Origin: Chitinophaga cymbidii
GTDB lineage: Bacteria > Bacteroidota > Bacteroidia > Chitinophagales > Chitinophagaceae
Direction: 5' to 3'
Assembly: GCF_007992715.1 (NCBI RefSeq)
Contig: NZ_BKAU01000001.1
Span: 2,108,001 to 2,172,000 of the forward strand
DNA: 64,000 bases
The notes beneath the pieces are model-generated. The model saw only the letters and a list, made by a program, of their open reading frames with translations, was not told the origin of the DNA and searched no databases. Position numbers and translations under genes: made by a program. Shown piece after piece: positions 25,477 to 33,474 of this stretch. Numbering within the stretch: the first letter of the stretch is position 1; every line of letters begins with the position of its first letter.

Positions 25477-26799
25477 ATGAAACAACCCTTATCCATTCTC
25501 GCAATACTGGCCGTAACGGCCTGCAATAACGCATCCCGCACCAAAACCGCGGAAGACAGCAGCGCAGCCGGCGGCGCCTCAACCGGCAACATCGTTCAGA
25601 TAGACTCACTTCCACAGCCGTATGCAACACCTTCCGTAAAGAACTTCTCCAAAGTGCTCGGCTGGCCCGAAGGGAAAACACCCGTGGCGCCTCCGGGATT
25701 TGTAGTCACCAAGTTTGCAGACAGCCTTGAAAACCCCCGCTGGATATATGTGCTGGCCAACGGCGATGTGCTGGTAGCCGAATCATCCACCGAAAACAAT
25801 GTGATCAAAAAGGCGGGAGAAGTACTGTCGGGCAAAGCCAAATCCGGTAACAGCAATAGCGCCAACCGCATTACATTATTCCGCGATGCGAACCAGGACG
25901 GATATGCGGAGTTCCGGAAGATATTCCTGCAAAACCTGCGACAGCCTTTCGGCATGCTGGCGATCGGGGAGCAGTTCTATGTGGCGAATACGGACGGCCT
26001 GATGGTATTTCCTTTCAAGCCCGAAAGCTCTGTGGCGCTTAGCACAGGCAAACAAATATTATCGCTTCCCGCCGGTGGATATAACAACCATTGGACGCGC
26101 AATATCATTGCAAACAAAGACAACTCAAAGATCTATATCGCCGTCGGTTCCGGCAGTAATGTTGGGGAGAATGGCATGGACCACGAGAAGCGCCGCGCCA
26201 ACATCCTCGAGGTAAACCCTGACGGCACCGGCGAACGCATTTACGCCTCCGGGCTGCGGAACCCTGTGGGCATGGACTGGGCGCCGGGAACCAGTACGCT
26301 CTACACCGCTGTGAACGAACGTGATGAGCTGGGCGATGAACTGGTACCCGACTATCTGACGAGCGTGCAGCCGGGCGGATTCTACGGCTGGCCGTACTAT
26401 TATTTCGGCAGCTATGAAGATCCCCGGATCAAAAGCACGGATACCACACTGAAGCAGCGCACCATCACGCCGGACCTGGCGCTGGGCGCTCACACGGCAT
26501 CGCTGGGCCTTACCTTTTACGAAGGCAGCAGCTTCCCGGCGAAGTACAGGGGCGGCGCTTTCATCGGGCAACGGGGCTCCTGGAACAGGGCTTCGCTGAG
26601 CGGGTATAAAGTGATCTTTGTGCCTTTCAATAACGGCCGTCCTTCCGGTGAACCGGAAGATTTTCTCACCGGTTTCATTGCGGATTCCGCAAAAAGCGAA
26701 GTGTTCGGCCGGCCGGTTGGCGTGGCGGAAATGAAAGACGGCGCGCTGCTGGTGGCGGACGATGCCGGTAATACGGTGTGGTGTATCCGGAAACAGTGA
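25477..26799 (+). CDS. sorbosone-dehydrogenase-like lipoprotein (PQQ-type beta-propeller)
   Basis: This 440-residue exported lipoprotein has the lipobox LAVTAC with Cys16. A six-bladed propeller follows: GFVVTKFADSLENPRWIYVLANGDVLVAES (about 73-102), ASGLRNPVGMDWAPGTSTLYTAVNERDELGD (about 261-291) and the family tail YRGGAFIGQRGSWNRASLSGYKV (about 357-379). These are marks of the L-sorbosone dehydrogenase group, which uses PQQ to oxidise sugars or aldehydes. No PQQ biosynthesis genes are seen here. Its 3' end runs straight into a tandem-repeat tract. Confidence 0.88.
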   Translation: MKQPLSILAILAVTACNNASRTKTAEDSSAAGGASTGNIVQIDSLPQPYATPSVKNFSKVLGWPEGKTPVAPPGFVVTKFADSLENPRWIYVLANGDVLVAESSTENNVIKKAGEVLSGKAKSGNSNSANRITLFRDANQDGYAEFRKIFLQNLRQPFGMLAIGEQFYVANTDGLMVFPFKPESSVALSTGKQILSLPAGGYNNHWTRNIIANKDNSKIYIAVGSGSNVGENGMDHEKRRANILEVNPDGTGERIYASGLRNPVGMDWAPGTSTLYTAVNERDELGDELVPDYLTSVQPGGFYGWPYYYFGSYEDPRIKSTDTTLKQRTITPDLALGAHTASLGLTFYEGSSFPAKYRGGAFIGQRGSWNRASLSGYKVIFVPFNNGRPSGEPEDFLTGFIADSAKSEVFGRPVGVAEMKDGALLVADDAGNTVWCIRKQ

Positions 26800-26974
26800 T
26801 CCGGAAACAGAATCTGAACGCAGACCGGAAACATAATCCGAACGCAAATCGGAAACATGATCGGGAAACAGAATCCGAATGTAAGCCGGAAACAATGATT
26901 CGGAAACAGAATCTGAACGCAGATCGGAAACATAATCCGAATGTAAACCGAAAACAGAATCCGAAGCAACCACC
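26785..26974. repeat. degenerate compound tandem repeat
   Basis: About 190 bases are built from alternating 12-base modules resembling AYCGGAAACAKA and ATCYGAAYGYAR. A larger block beginning CGGAAACAGAATCTGAACGC at 26802 recurs at 26901, a 99-base period. The array starts inside the last codons of the lipoprotein gene and runs past its stop. In one + frame it stays open and gives Arg/Lys/Asn-rich repeats, but there is no sign that it is translated. Confidence 0.85.
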
Positions 26975-27114
26975 CGAGCCGCACCCGGGTTGGCTGACCC
27001 GCTGACCCGCACAACCCCCGCATCAATCCCCGAAAATCAGCTACAGCCTTCAATTCCATCCGATTTACTGCAAACGTTTGCATATTCGGCGAAACTGTAG
27101 TAATTTGTTGTATC
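26975..27114. other. leader region of the DUF4350-like gene
   Basis: This non-repeat remainder of the 315-base gap before 27115 starts C-rich (26975-27030) and then becomes promoter-like. It contains the palindrome at 27069-27082. TTTG (27077-27080), inside that palindrome, stands 20 bases before TAATTTG (27101-27107), a one-base-short -7 element. Confidence 0.45.
27069..27082. promoter_or_regulatory. LacI-family operator-like palindrome
   Basis: TGCAAACGTTTGCA is a perfect 14-base palindrome with the central CG and the flanking TGnAA/TTnCA pattern used by LacI/GalR-family repressors. It overlaps the probable -33 element (TTTG 27077-27080) of the gene at 27115. No LacI-family regulator is encoded in this window. 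Confidence 0.5.
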
Positions 27115-27888
27115 ATGAAAGCAGTTTTATATACCACGTTGATGATCGCCTCCCTGCAGGCGTCTGCCCAGACCGTTGTGCTGGACAGCTATTTTAATAA
27201 TGAACAGAAGAAAGGCGCGGACGGCGCGCTCCATTCCTGGCACTATAAATGGGCGGAGAAAGAGATGAGCGGCTTTTCCATGTTAGGCGACCTGTTCCTC
27301 AAACACGGCGCCGATACCGCCACGCTGTACGAAGCCCCCACCACCGCAAACCTCCGGCAGGCGGACGTGTACATCATCGTAGATCCCGATCACGAAAAAG
27401 ACAACCCGAATCCGAATTACATTCAGAAAGCACATACCAAGGCCATTTACAAATGGGTCAAAGCTGGCGGCGTACTCGTGCTGATGGCGAACGACAGCGC
27501 CAACGCAGAACTGAAACACTTTTCGGAATTGTCCGGCCGCTTCGGTATCACGTTCACCAATAAAAGCAGGAACATGGTAAAAGGGAAAGATTTACCTACG
27601 GGCGCCGTGCACATTCCCCCGGGGCATTTCATCTTCCCCTCCATAAAAAAAGCATATCTCAAGGAGATCAGCGTACTGACAGTAAAATCACCCGCCAAAG
27701 CCGCCATCACCGAGGGTGGCGACGTGATCATGGCCGTCGCGAAAGTGGGGAAGGGAACGGTGTTTGCTGTAGGCGATCCCTGGTTATACAATGAATACGT
27801 AGATGGAACAAGGCTGACGCCGGACTACGAAAACCCTGCCGCCGCGGAAGACCTGGTGAAGTGGATATTAAAGCAGGTAAAGAAATAA
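27115..27888 (+). CDS. secreted DUF4350-like (glutamine-amidotransferase-fold) protein
   Basis: This 257-residue protein has a signal peptide (1-19, ending ASAQ). The mature part has VVLDSYFNNEQKK (about 21-33), then TTANLRQADVYIIVDPD (about 76-92), WVKAGGVLVLMANDSANAELKHF (about 119-141) and VAKVGKGTVFAVGDPWLYNEYVDG (about 204-227). This is the layout of a ThuA/DUF4350-type amidotransferase-like fold without an obvious catalytic Cys. From memory, similar sequences occur as extra domains on GH88/GH105 unsaturated glycuronyl hydrolases, so a role in pectin or glycan use is an inference. A LacI-type palindrome lies in its promoter. Confidence 0.65.
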   Translation: MKAVLYTTLMIASLQASAQTVVLDSYFNNEQKKGADGALHSWHYKWAEKEMSGFSMLGDLFLKHGADTATLYEAPTTANLRQADVYIIVDPDHEKDNPNPNYIQKAHTKAIYKWVKAGGVLVLMANDSANAELKHFSELSGRFGITFTNKSRNMVKGKDLPTGAVHIPPGHFIFPSIKKAYLKEISVLTVKSPAKAAITEGGDVIMAVAKVGKGTVFAVGDPWLYNEYVDGTRLTPDYENPAAAEDLVKWILKQVKK

Positions 27889-27901
27889 ATAGCAGAAAGC
27901 G

Positions 27902-27944
27902 AAAAAAAAATGCGCCTAAAAGTATCTAACTTTTAGGCGCATTT
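27902..27944 (-). terminator. strong terminator between convergent genes
   Basis: A perfect 16-base stem: the left arm starts AAATGCGCC (27908-27923), the right arm ends GGCGCATTT (27929-27944), and the loop is ATCTA. The run of A's at 27902-27910 gives a long T tract when read leftward, so it primarily ends the metallophosphoesterase transcript. Confidence 0.85.
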
Positions 27945-28023
27945 CAAAATAACGGGCAGCCTCTTTTTATCCGGGTAACCTGATGGCAAGCAGTTACAGG
28001 CCTCTCAAAATGCTTTCTGCCGC

Positions 28024-28101
28024 GGTTTAATCCGAGGAAACGTCAAACTCCTCATACGCCGCAATTTAATCCAGCGAAAACTCAAACTCGTCATATGCCG
28101 C
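28024..28101. repeat. 39-base tandem duplication including a stop codon
   Basis: Two adjacent 39-base copies (28024-28062 and 28063-28101) are imperfectly alike. On the - strand the upstream copy encodes the last residues AAYDEFEFSLD plus stop of the metallophosphoesterase. The downstream copy would read AAYEEFDVSSD plus stop but lies beyond the real stop. A third partial copy is only GCGG. Confidence 0.8.
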
Positions 28102-29145
28102 CGTCCGCCAGGCAAACTGCTGCGTGGTAGGAGAGATCGCAAACAACGGCGAGAAAGTTTTCACCTTCACCGTATTGGCGGATGTAAACTCCAATATCCG
28201 CAACCAGCCATCACCGCCATTTCCATACCATCCACCGCCCAGCGCCTGCGCGTTGAACACCATCTGCTGCACTTTTTTGCCGCCGGCATTCACATCCGTT
28301 CTGAAAGCAATATGCCCTTTGGGATCGTCCGGTTTGCCGATGTGCCCGCCGAACACCATGCGGATATTTTTGGAAGGTTTGATCAGCCGCTCGAAAATGG
28401 CTGCGCCGTAATTGCGGTCTTTCAGTTTGTATTTTTCCTCTTTAATGTGCTCGTTGTTGCTGTTCATATAGGAATGCGTCAGCGCGATCACGAAGTGATC
28501 CTTGTAGCGCGGCTCGTCCACCAGATCCTTCGCCCAGGTGAGGATCGTGTCGCGGGGCGCAAATTCCAGGTTCAGCACCAGTATTTTTTTTCCGTGCGGG
28601 GAGGTGAATTCAAAGGAAGCGTTTTCCATGGTGGGAATGCCTTCGCCATTGAGCGCCACGTCGCGGATCATTTTCTGGGTCAGGAAATTCTTGTCCACCG
28701 GGAAATACGTGTTGTACTGCGTTCTTCTCACTTCCGCGCTCCGGTAGCCATAATCATGGTTGCCGGATGCGTTCACGTACGGCACTTTGCCGTCCAGCCG
28801 CGAAAACGAGCGGGCAACAGATTCCCATTGTTTTTTACTCGGCTGGTTCACCTTGATGCCGTCTGGGTTGATAATGTCGTTCTGCTCCACCAGGTCACCG
28901 GTGCACATCACCAGCTTGATGCGCAGTGAATCGATGTTTTCAGCGATCCAGCAGGTCATCAGCTCGAACACCGGCTGGTTACGCTCGAATTTTACATAAC
29001 TCTGCGGGTCCGGCAAAAGGATCATGGACCAGGAATCAGGTTTGCTTAACGATGGCGGCGCATATTTCTTTTGCGCGTGTACGTGGGAACCGGCCAGCAC
29101 AATAAAGAGCAGCATGCAAAGGCCGCGGAAAAACTTGCGTGTCAT
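28066..29145 (-). CDS. exported calcineurin-like metallophosphoesterase
   Basis: About 359 residues; start ATG 29145 (MTRKFFRGLCMLLFIVLAGSHVHAQ, a signal peptide), with ATG 29154 as alternative. Metal-site motifs in order: LPDPQSYV (about 45-52), MCTGDLVEQND (about 80-90), ASGNHDYG (about 126-133), ALTHSYMN (about 218-225) and FGGHIG (about 263-268). This is the binuclear-metal arrangement of calcineurin-like phosphatases, probably acting in the periplasm. Substrate unknown. It is monocistronic, with a strong terminator downstream and a duplicated stop region. Confidence 0.88.
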   Translation of the reverse strand: MTRKFFRGLCMLLFIVLAGSHVHAQKKYAPPSLSKPDSWSMILLPDPQSYVKFERNQPVFELMTCWIAENIDSLRIKLVMCTGDLVEQNDIINPDGIKVNQPSKKQWESVARSFSRLDGKVPYVNASGNHDYGYRSAEVRRTQYNTYFPVDKNFLTQKMIRDVALNGEGIPTMENASFEFTSPHGKKILVLNLEFAPRDTILTWAKDLVDEPRYKDHFVIALTHSYMNSNNEHIKEEKYKLKDRNYGAAIFERLIKPSKNIRMVFGGHIGKPDDPKGHIAFRTDVNAGGKKVQQMVFNAQALGGGWYGNGGDGWLRILEFTSANTVKVKTFSPLFAISPTTQQFAWRTAAYDEFEFSLD

Positions 29146-29403
29146 GGGATACATAATTTTGAACAGCGGAAGATAGCAGCAATATTCGACGGGCGCAATA
29201 TTTCAGCTTTAATTTTATTTAAAATCATTAAAAACGCTTTATTCTTCCTCCCTTTAGTATCATTTTTCCGCTGTGGAAGTCGATTTATACTAGTTTAAGT
29301 ATCATCCCCGCCGCGCGAAGGGGGGTAACTTGCACTTATCCGGGTGTTCCTGTTGGCCGTTGTGAAAAGCGGCCGGGAAAACGGCCGGAATAAATCAATC
29401 GGG

Positions 29404-30852
29404 ATGAAACGGGCAGGTATTTTTTGGACCATATCTTTTTTCCTGCTGACCACCGTAGCGAAGGCGCAGTTTGCGGACTCGCTGGATGTGCGTGTAGGCA
29501 CCAACGCAACGCTGGCCACAAGGGATTATCAGCCGCTATGGCTGGTGTCCAACCGTTTTGGCACCATCAGCGACCGTAAATCCGATCTCTCCACATTCAT
29601 CCGCGTCAACAACCATCATGTGCTGGACGCCGCAGAAAATTTCCATCTGCGCTACGGCCTCAGCCTCTACAATAACAACCGTTTCGGAGATGTGCTGTTG
29701 CAGGAAGGGTATATCAAGGCGGCGTATAAGAAGTTGGAGTTAAGAGCGGGCAGGTATGAAGAGATCATCGGGGAGATGGATAAAGACCTTTCCAGCGGCT
29801 CGCTCGGGTTGAGCGGCAATGCCATGCCCATCCCCAAGATCAGCATTGCATTGACGGATTATGTGAATATTCCTTTTACGAACGGATGGGTGCAGTTCAA
29901 AGGCCAGTTCAGCCACGGCTGGATGGGAAACAGGCAGTACATCAAAAATGCCTTTTTGCATGAGAAGACCTTTTACCTGCGGGTGGGCAAGAACAGGCTG
30001 AAGCTCTTCGGCGGCGTACAACACTATGCCGTATGGGGCGGCAACCGCAGCGACCTGCTGAAGATCAAAACAGATTTTTCAGATTACCTGAACGTGGTCT
30101 TTGCAAAAGAGGCGGACGATGGAACGGTGAATAGCGACGAAGTACTGCCCAATCGTCCCGGTGACCACCGCGGCGTAGTGGAAGGCGGCATTGACTGGGA
30201 AAATGATGACATGCACCTGCGTCTTTTCAACCAGACGCCCTTTGAAACCGGTCAGGGTATCGACTTCCGGAACATCGACCGGCTGCTTGGTTTTGTTTAT
30301 ACCAACAAGAAAGAAAATCCCGTTCTGGAAAAGGTGACCGCGGAGTTCATCCACACCAAACAGATGAACGACTTCTATCACATTCAATACCGCGAAAGCT
30401 ATTATAACAACGGCATCTATCTGACCGGCTGGGAGTACCACGACAGAATACTGGGCACGCCGCTGTTCATCAACCGGCAACGCGGCAGTAAATATTTTGA
30501 AGAGATAAAGCCGTTCGATTGGGATGCGCCGAAAGATTCCATCAGCGGCAGAGGCTGGAACATTATCAATAACCGGGTAACAGGTTTGCACCTCGGCGCG
30601 CTGTATAACATCGGCGCTTCCGTGTCCGCCAGAACGCTGCTGACTTACACGAAGAATCACGGCACTTATCACAGCGGCATGTTCAGCCCGGCCAGAACGC
30701 AGTGGTATGCCTTGCAGCAGGTCAATTACCGGACGCCCGTGAAAGGCTTGTCCCTCACCGGCGGTGTGGGGCTGGACTGGGGAGATATCAGCGACAACGC
30801 GGGTTTTATGCTGGGGGTGCAATGGCAGTTCAACCGGCGGGAAGCGGATTAA
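29404..30852 (+). CDS. Wzi-like capsule assembly outer-membrane protein
   Basis: This 482-residue beta-barrel protein starts at ATG 29404, giving a signal peptide MKRAGIFWTISFFLLTTVAKAQ; an upstream GTG at 29344 is less likely. Family-typical stretches include GTNATLATRDYQPLWLVSNRFG (about 31-52), LELRAGRYEEIIGE (about 110-123), and repeated amphipathic strands to a C-terminal FMLGVQWQFNRREAD. Wzi binds surface polysaccharide and anchors capsule in Gram-negative bacteria. It lies 2.6 kb from the exopolysaccharide operon, which fits a role in displaying that polymer. The last 4 bases overlap the convergent response regulator. Confidence 0.85.
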   Translation: MKRAGIFWTISFFLLTTVAKAQFADSLDVRVGTNATLATRDYQPLWLVSNRFGTISDRKSDLSTFIRVNNHHVLDAAENFHLRYGLSLYNNNRFGDVLLQEGYIKAAYKKLELRAGRYEEIIGEMDKDLSSGSLGLSGNAMPIPKISIALTDYVNIPFTNGWVQFKGQFSHGWMGNRQYIKNAFLHEKTFYLRVGKNRLKLFGGVQHYAVWGGNRSDLLKIKTDFSDYLNVVFAKEADDGTVNSDEVLPNRPGDHRGVVEGGIDWENDDMHLRLFNQTPFETGQGIDFRNIDRLLGFVYTNKKENPVLEKVTAEFIHTKQMNDFYHIQYRESYYNNGIYLTGWEYHDRILGTPLFINRQRGSKYFEEIKPFDWDAPKDSISGRGWNIINNRVTGLHLGALYNIGASVSARTLLTYTKNHGTYHSGMFSPARTQWYALQQVNYRTPVKGLSLTGGVGLDWGDISDNAGFMLGVQWQFNRREAD

Positions 30853-31229
30853 TGACTGGGCACTGATTTCAATGCCTTCCGGATCACCGCGTGCAGGTTT
30901 TTGAAAAGGAACGGTTTGGTCACATAACCCGCCGCGCCTTTTTTCATCGCCAGGTTGATCTCGTCTATTTCGGTTTTGGCAGACAGCATGATCACAGGAA
31001 TGTGCTTCAGCTGTTCATCTTTTTTGAAAAGTTCCAGCATGTCGTATCCGTTCAGCACCGGCATGTAGATGTCGCTGATGATCAGATCAGGACGGTGGCT
31101 GCGGGCGAGCCTGGCGCCTTCATCGCCGTTAACGGCCGTGATCACATCATAGCGATGCAGCTCCAGCAATGACTTCAGCGTTTCAGATAAGCCAGGCTTG
31201 TCCTCGATGAGCAATATTTTTCTGTTCAT
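30849..31229 (-). CDS. single-domain response regulator
   Basis: This 126-residue receiver-only protein has an acidic pocket in LLIEDKPGL, phospho-acceptor Asp53 in LIISDIYMPVLNGYDML, the Ser switch in PVIMLSAKTE and conserved Lys in YVTKPFLFKNL. It has no output domain. It lies 26 bases after the histidine kinase gene on the same strand, forming a two-component pair, and its end overlaps the convergent wzi-like gene by 4 bases. It may report the kinase state to another partner rather than to DNA. Confidence 0.92.
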   Translation of the reverse strand: MNRKILLIEDKPGLSETLKSLLELHRYDVITAVNGDEGARLARSHRPDLIISDIYMPVLNGYDMLELFKKDEQLKHIPVIMLSAKTEIDEINLAMKKGAAGYVTKPFLFKNLHAVIRKALKSVPSH

Positions 31230-31255
31230 TGTTTTGTCTTTGGAATCCCACTACC

Positions 31256-32335
31256 TTAATCCTCTTCTGTATACCTGAAGGCCAGGGTGAATGTCGTTCC
31301 TTTGCGTTCCTCGCTTTCTACTGAAATCGTGCCGTTATTGGATTCAACAAAAGTTTTGACAATCGCAAGACCCAGCCCCGTTCCCTCAATGCTGTCAACA
31401 TTACTGCCGCGGTAAAAAGATGTAAAGAGATGCGGAAGGTCCTTCTGCGGGATGCCGATGCCATGATCGCGCACCTTCACCACCAGCTTGTGTTTGTGGT
31501 AGGAAAGCAGGATGGCCGGATTTTTCTTTTCGGAGTATTTGAAGGCATTCCCGATCAGGTTATTGAATATTTTCGCCAGGTGGTCCTTGTCCACGAACAC
31601 ATTACGCGGCTTTCCGGCTACTTTTATGACAAGCGAACGCCCGTCTTTCCGGTTGGAAAAATACTGGCATTCCAGCGACGAGATCACTTTGTGAACGTCT
31701 ACGGCTGTTTGCCGTGGCGAGAAATTGTTAGACACGATCTTGCTCAGCGTCAGTATTTCATCGAGCATCGTGTTCAGGGAAAAGATCTCGTCCGATATCT
31801 TATGGATGTTGTGCCGGTAGAACTCGCTGAACTGGTTGTCCAGCTGCAACCTTGTTTCCAGCAGGTCAATGGACGAAGCGATGGCCGTGAGCGGCGTTCT
31901 GAATTCATGCGAAGCCATAGACATGAAGCTGACCTTCATCTCATGCAGCATTTTTTCTTTTTCGAGATGTTGCAGCTGCAGTTTGAGCGTCTGCTGTTTT
32001 TCCACCGTTCTGCCGATCGCGAGCCAGTAGGCTTTGCGGTGGATCTTTATTTTGCTCACCCTGAAATCGATCAGCTGCCTGCGCCCTTCAGGATACACCG
32101 GTAACAGGAAAGATGCGGGAAGCGGAACAGGCATGTCGTCTTTTTGCAGGGAACTGCCGCGGTAAGAGGATTGCAGGGGTTTGCCGGTAATATTGGATGC
32201 TTTGCCATTGCCCAGGATGGCGAGTGCGGGTTTGTTTGCTTTTAATACGGTCTGCTCATCGGTGCTGATGACCAATGCAGGTTCTTTTATCCCATTCAAC
32301 AAATGGGAGATCCTGATATGCTGGTTCGGTTTCAT
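31256..32335 (-). CDS. PAS-type sensor histidine kinase, soluble
   Basis: This 359-residue protein starts at ATG 32335 (MKPNQHIRISHLLNGI); the longer in-frame start at 32395 lies in poorly coding AT-rich DNA. A PAS-like region (about 8-105) leads via a short coiled coil to HisKA with His133 in MSMASHEFRTPLTAIASS. HATPase motifs follow: N box NNLIGNAFKYS (about 248), G1 DHGIGIPQKDL (about 275), G2 EGTGLGLAIVK (about 308). No transmembrane helix is visible, so the signal is cytoplasmic. It pairs with the downstream receiver protein. Confidence 0.9.
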   Translation of the reverse strand: MKPNQHIRISHLLNGIKEPALVISTDEQTVLKANKPALAILGNGKASNITGKPLQSSYRGSSLQKDDMPVPLPASFLLPVYPEGRRQLIDFRVSKIKIHRKAYWLAIGRTVEKQQTLKLQLQHLEKEKMLHEMKVSFMSMASHEFRTPLTAIASSIDLLETRLQLDNQFSEFYRHNIHKISDEIFSLNTMLDEILTLSKIVSNNFSPRQTAVDVHKVISSLECQYFSNRKDGRSLVIKVAGKPRNVFVDKDHLAKIFNNLIGNAFKYSEKKNPAILLSYHKHKLVVKVRDHGIGIPQKDLPHLFTSFYRGSNVDSIEGTGLGLAIVKTFVESNNGTISVESEERKGTTFTLAFRYTEED

Positions 32336-32686
32336 CCTCAAAAAAAAAGATATGGTTCTCGTCGCAAAAATAAATCTCAGCGAAAATTCTTCCACGGAAG
32401 TTAAGCATTGCCCGCCGCATTTTGTGGAAAACTTTTAACATTTTCTTATGAAGCCCTTTTGCAGCAACAGTATATGTATTTCCTTAATATAATTTTTTTT
32501 AATTTATTACTTAGATTAATAATTAATCGAATAGTGCTGTTTATTGAACAGTTATCAATAAATTAAACTATACGATAACGAACTTTTAATTTTTGGACTT
32601 ATCTTTGATAATACACAATCCTTGGAACCGTATTTAATAGCTAGGCAATAGCTTTTGAGAAAAACCATATCAACGTTAACCATAAT
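32336..32686. other. AT-rich divergent promoter region
   Basis: These 351 bases separate the leftward kinase from the rightward LuxR-type regulator. No gene is present. An exact -7 element, TATCTTTG (32600-32607), points rightward 80 bases before the regulator's ATG. A short dyad CTGTT-N5-AACAG lies at 32537-32551. Long A/T runs dominate. Confidence 0.55.
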
Positions 32687-33319
32687 ATGATTACTATAGG
32701 CATCATTGAAGACAATCATTTTCAGCTCAATAACTATAGAGAATTTCTAGAAGATTTTCAGGAGTGTAAAGTTGTTTTTGCATGCAGGTCCATGGAAGAG
32801 TTTAAAGCGCTGCCGTATAAAGATCCGGATGTGAAAGCAATTTTGCTGGATATTTCCCTGCCCGGCGAGTCGGGCATCCAGGGAATTGAAGAATTAAAAA
32901 AAACTTTTCCCGACGCAAAGATCATCGTGTTGTCCGGCCACGACGGCCAGCAATATGTCATAGAATCCATCATGAACGGAGCCAGCGGTTATATTATTAA
33001 AACCAGCCGGCTCATGGAGATCTATCATTCCATCCTCGACGCCGTGAACCAGGGAGGCACCCTTTCTCCCAAAGCGGCGCACATGCTCATCAATCACATC
33101 AGCAAAGATCCGCTGGAGAGTATCAAAGACAAGCTCACCAAACGGGAGTACGAGTTGCTCGCACTTTTGAAGGAAGGCCATACTTATAAGGAAATGGCGG
33201 AGAAACTGTACGTGACCGTTTTTACGATCAATCAGCACCTGAAAAAGATCTATCAGAAGCTGAATGTGGCATCCAAATCAGAACTGATCTCAAAGATCTG
33301 GTCCAATAACCTTTTCTGA
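32687..33319 (+). CDS. NarL/FixJ-type response regulator
   Basis: This 210-residue transcription factor has an N-terminal receiver (acidic pair in GIIEDNHF, phospho-acceptor Asp55 in ILLDISLPGESG, Lys in YIIKTSRL near 104). A C-terminal LuxR-type helix-turn-helix follows (LTKREYELLALLKEGHTYKEMAEKLYVTVFTINQHLKKIYQKLNV, about 150-194). It stands 155 bases upstream of the exopolysaccharide export gene on the same strand, so it is a good candidate for controlling that operon. No cognate kinase is directly linked; the one across the divergent gap already has a receiver partner. Confidence 0.93.
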   Translation: MITIGIIEDNHFQLNNYREFLEDFQECKVVFACRSMEEFKALPYKDPDVKAILLDISLPGESGIQGIEELKKTFPDAKIIVLSGHDGQQYVIESIMNGASGYIIKTSRLMEIYHSILDAVNQGGTLSPKAAHMLINHISKDPLESIKDKLTKREYELLALLKEGHTYKEMAEKLYVTVFTINQHLKKIYQKLNVASKSELISKIWSNNLF

Positions 33320-33474
33320 AATATATGCTGCTGGCGGCATCTTACTTTAATGAGTAAAGGCATTTTGGTTGATCGGTGGTTTTATACTTCAGTAAGTAGT
33401 ATTGTTGGCGCACGACTTGATTTAATATTGTAGTGTGAAGATGAAAAGTAGCACGCTTAAAATAAATCGAGTTT

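Noticed and set aside
26778..27005. 75-codon + frame across the tandem repeat
   Set aside because: It starts inside the lipoprotein gene and owes its openness to the repeat; the Arg/Lys/Asn-rich product has no signal or domain.
26125..27012. 295-codon - strand open frame
   Set aside because: It overlaps the sorbosone-dehydrogenase-like gene in antisense; its repetitive N-terminus is only the translated repeat array.
27902..27944. perfect 16-base stem considered as an operator or small RNA
   Set aside because: The adjacent 9-base A tract and its position between convergent genes make a transcription terminator the simpler explanation.
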